In this document: positions 58,002 to 64,000 of the stretch, piece by piece
How positions within the stretch are numbered: the stretch's first letter is position 1
Layout: every line of letters starts with the position of its first letter
Assembly (NCBI GenBank): GCA_019739215.1
Contig: JAHHDR010000026.1
Span: 158,050 to 222,049, forward strand
Direction of reading: 5' to 3'
Source: Rhizobium sp.
GTDB taxonomy: Bacteria > Pseudomonadota > Alphaproteobacteria > Rhizobiales > Rhizobiaceae
DNA length: 64,000 nucleotides
The notes under the pieces: model-generated
The model's input: the letters and a program-made list of their open reading frames with translations, nothing else
The model's database searches: none
Told to the model about the DNA's origin: nothing
Translations under genes and position numbers: made by a program

Positions 58002-58220
58002 ATCGAACGCAGGTTCTTTCGAAGACGAGATCAAGCGGATTTGGCGAGCCGCTGCCGGGAACTCCCGATGAAAATGCCCGCTCGCAAGAGTGAAAACATA
58101 TTCGGAGACGGCGCACTCCTCCTCCCAGCGCCGCTTCGATTTGGCTGATGGCACTCCTCCTCCCAGCTGTCAGTCATACTCAACGACGCCCACCGGATCT
58201 CCTCCCCCGGTGGGCGTTTT
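58002..58220 (+). ncRNA. Multi-hairpin anti-Shine-Dalgarno sRNA (alpha-r14/NfeR1-like)
   Basis: Three consecutive hairpins each present a CUCCUCC(U)CC loop. Hairpin 1 (58109-58133) is CGGCGC/GCGCCG around ACTCCTCCTCCCA. Hairpin 2 (58143-58175) has a 10-bp stem with GU pairs around the same 13-nt loop. Hairpin 3 (58186-58217) is ACGCCCACCGG/CCGGTGGGCGT around ATCTCCTCCC and is followed by TTTT, forming the terminator. This layout matches the alpha-r14 (NfeR1) family of rhizobia, whose loops pair with ribosome binding sites. The mature RNA may be only about 58,095-58,220; the upstream limit is set by the TATATT box. Confidence 0.75.
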
Positions 58221-58533
58221 GATTCCGGGCCGGCACGCGCCCTGGGGAGAATACACTCTCCCAAGCCGCTGATTTAAAAAGGTTGCTCAACTTTTCATCT
58301 TTCGCCCAACAGACGGGCAAATGCTTAAAAATGACATCGCGGCGCCACCATTTTGCCGCTTGTTTGAACTTTTCGTTAATATTTTCCGTCATTTAGGCGA
58401 GTGAATTGCAAATTTCGCATGGGTGCGCTGCCGCAAACGCGCTGGTGAATGATGCGATGCAGCATTATATTCAAATCATCAAATTGAAGGGCGGAGGTCA
58501 TCCGGACCAACGCCGGCACGAAAGGAAATGAAA

Positions 58534-58677
58534 ATGAACTTCGCACGCGCTTACAACAACTGGGTCAAGTATCGCCAGACCATCACTGAACTCGGCCGCA
58601 TGTCCAACCGCGAGCTTGCCGATCTCGGTATCGCCCGCCAGGACATCCGTGCGGTCGCCCGCAACGCTGTCCGCTAA
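58534..58677 (+). CDS. DUF1127 (YjiS-like) small protein 1
   Basis: This 47-residue basic protein (MNFARAYNNWVKYRQTI..., then LGRMSNRELADLGIARQDIR) fits the DUF1127 family: an N-terminal aromatic/basic helix and a RELADLGI motif. Related proteins act in RNA and phosphate or carbon metabolism, and one in Rhodobacter binds RNA and affects sRNA maturation. ATG at 58534 is seven bases after AGGA; an in-frame ATG at 58528 is also possible. A GGGACC/GGTCCC hairpin and a strong terminator follow. Confidence 0.88.
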   Translation: MNFARAYNNWVKYRQTITELGRMSNRELADLGIARQDIRAVARNAVR

Positions 58678-58743
58678 AGCCTTCGCCGCCAAGCGGCGCA
58701 GGCGGGACCAGGGTCCCGACACCAACAGTCCTCCCAAGACCAG

Positions 58744-58774
58744 AAAAACCGCCGGCTCGTCCGGCGGTTTTTTT
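58744..58774 (+). terminator. Terminator of DUF1127 gene 1
   Basis: AAAAACCGCCGG (58744-58755) and CCGGCGGTTTTT (58761-58772) form the stem, and the T-run continues past the stem. Confidence 0.85.
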
Positions 58775-58839
58775 GTTGTCGTGCGGCCCGTTGCTGCGAC
58801 TGCGAAGCGACAGGGACGCTCCGCGCGGCGGCCATTCTT

Positions 58840-58873
58840 CGATCGGCCCGCCAGCAGCCCCTCCTCCCGATCG
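58840..58873 (+). other. Hairpin with CCCTCCTC loop between the DUF1127 genes
   Basis: CGATCGG (58840-58846) pairs with CCGATCG (58867-58873) and the 20-nt loop contains CCCCTCCTC. It lies after the DUF1127-1 terminator and may be part of a separate RNA or chance. Confidence 0.35.
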
Positions 58874-58972
58874 CCTGAACCGCCGGATTTCCTCGTCGGC
58901 CGGTGCTGACAATTTCAGCTCAGCCCAATTTCTGTGCGACCAATGCTTAAACGCATGGCAGCTGCATCTTAT

Positions 58973-59007
58973 TTGCACTGCACAATTTAATTATTCGCGT
59001 GTATAAC
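58973..59007 (+). promoter_or_regulatory. TTGCACTGCACAAT motif with -10, upstream of DUF1127 gene 2
   Basis: The motif at 58973-58986 starts 29 bp before TATAAC (59002-59007), the same arrangement as before the anti-SD sRNA. Confidence 0.6.
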
Positions 59008-59069
59008 GATCGCAAGTTCAAAGCACGGCCAACGGGCCGGAGCCAATCAAGTCCAAAGAGGAAACTTCC

Positions 59070-59213
59070 ATGAACCCGCTTCGTATCGCCTTCAACTGGG
59101 TCCAGTATCGCCGCACGCTCTCCGAGCTCAGCAACCTGTCCAACGAGACCCTGAGCGACATCGGCGTCAGCCGCTACCAGATCCGCGGCATCGCTGCCCG
59201 CTCCTTCCGCTAA
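59070..59213 (+). CDS. DUF1127 (YjiS-like) small protein 2
   Basis: This 47-residue protein (MNPLRIAFNWVQYRRTLSEL, then LSNETLSDIGVSRYQIRG) has the same length and plan as DUF1127 protein 1, suggesting a local duplication. The ATG follows AGAGGAAA. Its 3' UTR carries a hairpin whose loop is an anti-SD sequence. In Brucella, VtlR activates small DUF1127 genes and an sRNA; a comparable circuit is possible here. Confidence 0.88.
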   Translation: MNPLRIAFNWVQYRRTLSELSNLSNETLSDIGVSRYQIRGIAARSFR

Positions 59214-59236
59214 GATCACTCGATGCGGAACGATTG

Positions 59237-59265
59237 AAACGCCGCCTCCTCCCAGGGCGGCGTTT
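59237..59265 (+). terminator. Terminator hairpin with TCCTCCC loop after DUF1127 gene 2
   Basis: AAACGCCGCC (59237-59246) pairs with GGCGGCGTTT (59256-59265). The loop TCCTCCCAG, with the flanking C residues, gives CCTCCTCCC, the same anti-SD sequence as in the upstream sRNA. The 3' end could therefore be a regulatory RNA as well as a terminator. Confidence 0.75.
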
Positions 59266-59337
59266 CCGATTCCTGGCACCGGGCCGGAATCATTCTCCAT
59301 TGGTGTCGCCCGCATTTTTTTGCTAAGAGCGCCGCCC

Positions 59338-60865
59338 ATGACGACAACACTCTCTCCTATCCATATCATCGGCGGCGGGCTGGCCGGCTCCGAGGCCGCC
59401 TGGCAGATCGCTCCGGCGCGGCCAGTCCGGTCGTCCTTCATGAGATGCGCGGCCTGACGCACGGCGGACGCCCGCCCACAAGGCCGACAGGCTCGGCGGA
59501 GCTCGTCTGCTCCAACTCCTTCCGCTCCGACGACGCCGACCGCCAATCGCGGTCGGTCGTGCTGCATGCCGGAGTTGCGGCGGGCCGGCCTCACGTCATC
59601 ATGGCAGCTGGCCGACCGCCAACCAGGTGCCCGCCGGCGGCGCGCTTGGCGGTCGACCGCGAGGGCTTCTCCGCCGCGGCTGTCACGCCACGCATCGCTC
59701 GCCCATCCCCAATGATCGACGGTCGTCCGCGACGGAGGTCGCCGGCCTGCCGCCGCGCTGCGTGGGGCGAAGCGTCATCATTGCCACCGGCCCCCTCACC
59801 GCGCCCGCGCTCGGCGGATGCCATCAGGAGCCTCACCGGCGAGAACGGCAGCGATGCCCTCGCCTTCTTCGATGCCATCGCGCCGATCGTCCATCGCGAT
59901 TCCATCAACATGGACGTCGCCTGGGTCGCAGTCCCGCTACGACAAGGCCGGGCCGGGTGGCACCGGCAAGCCGACTATCTCAACTGCCCGATGGACCCGG
60001 CGCAGGAATATGAGGCCTTCGTGGCGATGCGCTTGCTCGTCGGGCGACAACCACCGTCTTCACGCGACTGGGAGCAGGACACTGCCCTACTTCGACGGTT
60101 GCCTGCCTGATCGAGGTCATGGCGGCGAACGCGGGCGCGAGAAACCCTGCGTCACGGGCCCATGAAGCCGGTATGGGCCTCACCAATGCCGCGCGATCCC
60201 GACGGTCAAGCCCTATGCCGTCGTGCAGCTCCGCCAGGGACAACGCCCTCGGCACGCTCTTCAACATGGTCGGCTTCCAGACGAAGCTCCGCCACGGCGC
60301 GCAGGCCGATGATGCTGCCGGATGATCCCCGGCCTCGAGCATGCGCGGAGTTCGCCCGCCTCGGCGGCCTGCACCGCAACACCTATCCTCAACTCGCCGG
60401 TGCTGCTCGATCCGCGGCCTGCAGCCTCAAGGCATCGCGACCGCGCCTGCGCTTCGCCGGCCAGATCACCGGCTGCGAGGGCTATGTCGAGAGTTCGAGC
60501 ATCGGCCTGCTGGCCGGCCGCTTCGCAGCCGCCGAACGGCTGGGCGAGCCGCTGACCCCTGCCGCCTGTCACCTCGGCATTCGGGGCGTTGCTCAACCAC
60601 ATCACCGGCGGCCACCTCGTCTCGGACGACGAGCCGGGCAAGCGCTCCTTCCAGCCGATGAACATCAATTTCGGCCTGTTTCCCGAACTGGCGCCAGGGG
60701 CGATCCAGCGTCCGGACAATGGCAAACGGTTCCGCGGCAAGGAGAAGGCGCTCGCAAAAAAAGCACCTGATGGCGGAGCGGGCGCTGGCCGACTGCCGCG
60801 CCTGGCTGGGCCTGGAACCGGCCGATGTCAGGCATGGCTTGGAAGAGGAAGTTCCTGCGGAATAG
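59338..60865 (+). CDS. trmFO: TrmFO tRNA methyltransferase, heavily frameshifted
   Basis: The start [20 protein letters not shown] gives the FAD-binding motif GGGLAGSEA. Across all three frames further TrmFO blocks follow in order: [22 protein letters not shown], [81 protein letters not shown]. The enzyme makes m5U54 in tRNA using FAD and methylene-tetrahydrofolate. So many single-base shifts in a gene with all blocks preserved suggest sequencing error, not decay. The end (EEEVPAE) is intact. Confidence 0.85.
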
Positions 60866-60900
60866 CGACGGCCACGCTGCCGAGCATCCAGAGGCCGACC

Positions 60901-61283
60901 TCAGCCGCCTCCTTTTCGGAAACGGAAGGTCACCGTGCCGCTCATCTGCTTCATCGCGGGGAAGACGATCATCAGCGACTTGCCGCCCGGCTCCGCCGAG
61001 ACGCGAAACGCCGGCGGGATCGACGAGGTGGCAATATTCCCGGTTGCCGATCCGGCGCATCAGTCCGGTGCGGCCCGTCCACAGGCGAAGGAAAAACGAT
61101 CTCGCCATCGGCAGACATCAGGACCTGCCGGATCGCCTCGTCGGGATAGGCCTTGCCGAATTCAAGGATTGCAAGGCCGGCATCGAAGCGCTCTCCTTCG
61201 GCCTCGGCCTTCAACAGGTTGGTGGCCCAGTAGAAGAAGCCGAGGAAAACCGACAATACGACCATCCAGAAGACCAATGTCAT
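60901..61283 (-). CDS. Small membrane-anchored protein, two frameshifts
   Basis: Start [20 protein letters not shown] is a membrane helix. Removing one A from the A5 run at 61092-61096 and one base in the GCCGGCG near 61,018 joins three frames into about 125 residues, with [20 protein letters not shown] and [17 protein letters not shown] in order. The mature part is probably a small cytosolic or periplasmic domain. I recognise no named family. It is convergent with trmFO. Confidence 0.6.
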
Positions 61284-61444
61284 GACACGACTCTCGAAAT
61301 TTCTGCACCCTCGATACGCATCGAAGCTTGTGCGAAATTTGAAATCATCGCAATTGTACCACGGAATGCCCCCGGAGGCGCGCGTTTGCGGGCCGCGACC
61401 TTAGCGACCTCCTACAACACCCATTCCACGTGTATCAGAACGGG

Positions 61445-61476
61445 AGAGGCCCGCCGGCTTTCGTCGGCGGGCCTCT
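61445..61476. terminator. Hairpin downstream of the OmpA-family gene
   Basis: AGAGGCCCGCC (61445-61455) pairs with GGCGGGCCTCT (61466-61476). It lies 22 bp after the repaired stop of the leftward OmpA gene. Confidence 0.65.
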
Positions 61477-61497
61477 TCGTATCGGGATTGGAGACGA

Positions 61498-63496
61498 TCA
61501 GTTCTCGGAGACTTCCGCCGGCCGCACTAGCGGCGTGATCCGGCGAATCGTGACACGACGATTTTTCGCGCTGCGCCCCGTCCGTATCGATCTTCAGGTA
61601 CCGCTCGCCGTAACCCTGCGTCGTCAGATTTTTCAGCCGGAATGTCAAAGAGTTCCGACAGGATGCTGGCCACCGACTCGGGCACGCTCGTCCGACAGGA
61701 CCAGGTTGGACTCGTCGGACCCGACCGCATCGGTATGGCCTTCGATCAGGAAGGTTTTCCCCGGGATCACGCTCAAGAATATCACCGATCGCCTGGGCGA
61801 CCTCCCGCAGCGTGGATGCCTGCTCTCGGTCGATCTCGGCGCTGCCCGTCTCGAAGGTGATCGTATCAAGGTCGATACGGCGCACCTTGTCTCGGATACG
61901 TGCCGAGTACTTCACCTCCTCGACAGAATAGACTCGCTCAACCTGCTCGACCGGGGGCTTGGCGAGGAACTCCTCATAGTCATATTCACGATCGCGATTG
62001 CTCGACACATCGATGATGTAGTCGTCGATCGGCACGCGCAGACGCATCGGCGGCAATTCGTCGCCGGGATCGCGCAGGAAGAGCCGGTTGCCCCCGCGCT
62101 CGAGTTCAGGCGAATAGAACAGCACAATCTCGACATCGCGGTTGTCGATGCGCGAGCGACGGATGATTTCGCCCCAGCGATTGCGGATCGTCACGATACG
62201 ATCGCCGTTCGGCCGAACGATGATCTCCTTGATGCGGTCGTCGCGGAGCCGTTCGTACCGGATGCGCTCGTCGCGGCCGATCCGGTCGCGGTCGTCGCTC
62301 CGGATCACGATCCGGCCGTCGAGATCGAACACGACCCTGACGTCATCGCCCTTGCCGATGACCTTGCCTTCTGGACGGCGATAGCCGCGGAAGTCGTCGA
62401 CCCGATCACCCTTCAACTCGATGACGGGCCTGATCTTGATGTCGACATCGACCTTCTGGGAATCCCTGTCTGACCTTGGCACGCGGACCTCTTCCACCTG
62501 TTCGCGCTGACGCTTGCGACGCTCGCGATTGGCGCCGCCATTGTCGGCATCCTTGTCCGAATCAAGGACGGCAGCCCCGTTTTCGACCGGCAGGACGACC
62601 GTGTCCGTGGTCTTTGACGGATCCTTCGCGATCTCCTCGCGCTTCTCCATCACCTCGGGGGTTTCGGCTTCAGCCTGATTGCGATTCTTCCGCTTTCTGC
62701 TCTGGTTGACGATGTCCTCGTCGCTGACGTCGGCCGGATCGGCCTGCTGCTGGTCCTCGGCCTGCTGCTGGTCCTTGCGCTTCTTGCGAACGGGCTCCTC
62801 GACGGCTTCGGCATTGTCCGAGGGCTGGGCCTCATCCGCCTGCTGCTCTTCGTTGGCCTGCTCGCGATTCTTTCGCTTCCGGCTCTGGTTGACGATGTCC
62901 TCGTCGCTCACCTGGGCGGGATCGGCCTGCTGCTGGTCCTCGGCCTGCTGCTGGTTCTTGCGCTTCTTGCGAACGGGCTCCTCGACGGCTTCGGCATTGT
63001 CGGAAGGCTGGACCTCCTCCGTCTGTTGCTCTTCGGCCTGCTGGCGCTGTTTGCGTTTCTTGCGGACAGGCTCCTCGACGGCCTCGGCATTGTCAGAAGG
63101 CTGCGCTTCGTCCATCTGCTGCTGTTCTTCAGCCTGCTGGCGCTGTTTGCGGTTCTTGCGCACAGGCTCCTCAACCGCCTCCGCGTTGTCCGAAGGCTGT
63201 GCTTCGTCCATCTGCTGCTGCTCTTCGGCCTGCTGGCGCTGTTTGCGATTCTTGCGGACAGGCTCTTCCGCCGCCGCATCACCGCTCTCGACGGCAGGGT
63301 CTGACGCCTGCTGGTTGTCGCGCTTGCGCTGCTTCCGAGGCAGCAGTTCCTCTTCGCTCTGGACGGCGATGATCGGGCTCTGAGCCTCGATGGCTGCTGC
63401 AGGCCTCATGACTGCCGCGAAGGCTGGCAGTCCAGCGCCGGCAATTGCCAGGAAGGGAATTGCGGCGGTGGCCAGAAGCCGTTTGTTGATTGCCAT
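61498..63496 (-). CDS. OmpA-family protein with long charged repeats, C-terminus frameshifted
   Basis: This protein of about 660 residues has a signal peptide (MAINKRLLATAAIPFLAIAG), a charged disordered repeat region (about residues 60-290), a middle beta-rich domain (RPVIELKGDRVDDFRGYRRP, RDRIGRDERIRYERL) and an OmpA peptidoglycan-binding domain. The last domain is broken by insertions: FLIEGHTDAVGSDESNLVLS is in one frame and GYGERYLKIDTDGAQRE in another. Removing extra bases near 61,630-61,770 and in the T5 at 61562-61566 restores the end RPAEVSEN with a stop at 61498-61500. It should anchor the outer membrane to the wall. Confidence 0.82.
62690..63285 (-). repeat. Coding 96-nt tandem repeats in the OmpA-family gene
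   Basis: A 32-residue unit starting EPVRKNRKQRQQAEEQQQ and ending PSDNAEAVE is repeated, with later copies fused to a second unit (ADPAQVSDEDIVNQSRKRKN). Copies 1 and 2 are almost identical. The alternation of basic RKNRK and acidic blocks implies a disordered polyampholyte. Confidence 0.8.
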
Positions 63497-63821
63497 GGGT
63501 GGCGTCCTCTCTAGACTTTTCATTTCGAATCCCGCGCCAGACCCTGCCCAATTTGAGGGCTATTTTGTGGTTCCGGCCGCATGGAACGGTGCGATTTCTA
63601 TTTGGTTCCGTCTTTACCAGGCCTGAACCCGCGCTTCACCTGAGGTTCAGATTCGTTGGAGGGCTCGACGGGCGCCTGGCTTCAAACTCGTCTTTCCTGT
63701 TGCTTTTCCGCCCGGAACCGTACGAATATCGCGGGGTGCGGGGCCACTCCCCCGCAATGCATGACCCCGTGTCCGCAGCAAAACAAAAAACGGGCACGGA
63801 ACCGAACAAGGGGAAAAATCC
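63497..63821. other. 325-bp divergent intergenic region
   Basis: No gene or clear operator is seen between the OmpA-family gene and the binding-protein gene. It must hold both promoters. AAGGGGAAAA serves as the ribosome binding site of the latter. Confidence 0.5.
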
Positions 63822-64000
63822 ATGCGACTGACAAAACGTCTCGCCATTGCCGCCGCCGTCACCGTCTTCAGCGCGCTTTCGGGCGCAGCTATCGCCGCCG
63901 ACAAGCTCGTCATCGGCACCGAAGGCGCCTACCCGCCCTTCAACAATCTCCAGGCCGACGGCTCGCTGACCGGTTTCGACATCGATATCGCCAAGGCTCT
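63822..64000 (+). CDS. Amino-acid ABC transporter periplasmic binding protein, 5' part
   Basis: The window ends inside this gene. The visible 59 codons encode a signal peptide (MRLTKRLAIAAAVTVFSALS, cleaved near AIAA) and the family-3 solute-binding start LVIGTEGAYPPFNNLQADGS then TGFDIDIAKA. This matches Lys/Arg/Orn- or His-type binding proteins that deliver amino acids to an ABC importer. The ligand cannot be decided from the fragment. Confidence 0.9.
   Translation, partial: MRLTKRLAIAAAVTVFSALSGAAIAADKLVIGTEGAYPPFNNLQADGSLTGFDIDIAKA

Noticed and set aside
58452..58465. Third copy of the TTGCACTGCACAAT motif upstream of DUF1127 gene 1
   Set aside because: ATGCGATGCAGCAT is only a loose match and the 29-bp spacing to a -10 box does not hold, so it is not counted.
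59338..60865. trmFO as a true pseudogene
   Set aside because: All conserved blocks remain in order and disruptions are single-base shifts like those in other core genes of the window; error is the simpler reading.

Overview
The window reads as a GC-rich alphaproteobacterial chromosome from the Hyphomicrobiales (Rhizobiales). The pointers are a giant growth-pole-ring (GPR) type coiled-coil protein, a DksA lacking the zinc cysteines, paired 47-aa DUF1127 proteins, TrmFO, the YcjX/YcjF pair, a DUF2865 protein, exact CtrA boxes and small RNAs with CCUCCUCCC (anti-Shine-Dalgarno) loops. No species can be named from the sequence alone.

Region 1 (1-23.9 kb) is accessory DNA. It opens with a thioredoxin/CcdA pair, a YnfA-like protein and a metal and thiol cluster. 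A MerR regulator and a methyltransferase diverge from a P1B-type Zn/Cd/Pb ATPase, which is followed by a tightly packed operon: a PCuAC copper chaperone, SCO1/SenC, a second degenerate PCuAC-like protein, a mini-lipoprotein, a one-TM protein, DsbB, a DsbA-like protein and a lipoprotein. Next come a TerD/VWA (TerF-like) pair, two cysteine-cluster proteins (YkgJ and YchJ/SEC-C), an orphan motA, two small secreted proteins, a BRCT protein and an Rpn-like PD-(D/E)XK protein. The block ends with a Tn7-like transposition operon read leftward (small ORF, tnsA-like, tnsB, tnsC/tniB, tniQ/tnsD) and a 1.5-kb non-coding stretch with helically phased iterons and inverted repeats, probably the transposon right end. 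The left end was not found and may lie outside the window.

Region 2 (23.9-57.7 kb) is mostly conserved backbone: metY, an AI-2E family permease, dksA, sixA, ycjX-ycjF, folP-folB-folK, a DUF922 protein, a candidate sRNA, a 2Fe-2S ferredoxin, an HPt protein divergent from the 2389-residue GPR homologue with CtrA boxes between them, an MlaEFD-plus-lipoprotein lipid transporter, a dipeptide epimerase, an MFS permease, glutamate dehydrogenase, an LpxH-like phosphoesterase, a DUF2865 protein, a divergent caspase/serralysin pair, trigger factor and tRNA-Leu(UAG).

Region 3 (57.7-64 kb) holds an sRNA with three anti-SD hairpins, two DUF1127 genes, trmFO, a small membrane protein, a repeat-rich OmpA-family protein and the start of an amino-acid binding protein gene. 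A 14-bp motif sits exactly 29 bp upstream of a TATA-like -10 both before the sRNA and before the second DUF1127 gene.

At least eight genes are broken by frameshifts. Every one resolved here is explained by small extra-base insertions, mostly in homopolymers. That points to sequencing or assembly error rather than biological decay, and those genes are annotated as probably intact with that caveat.
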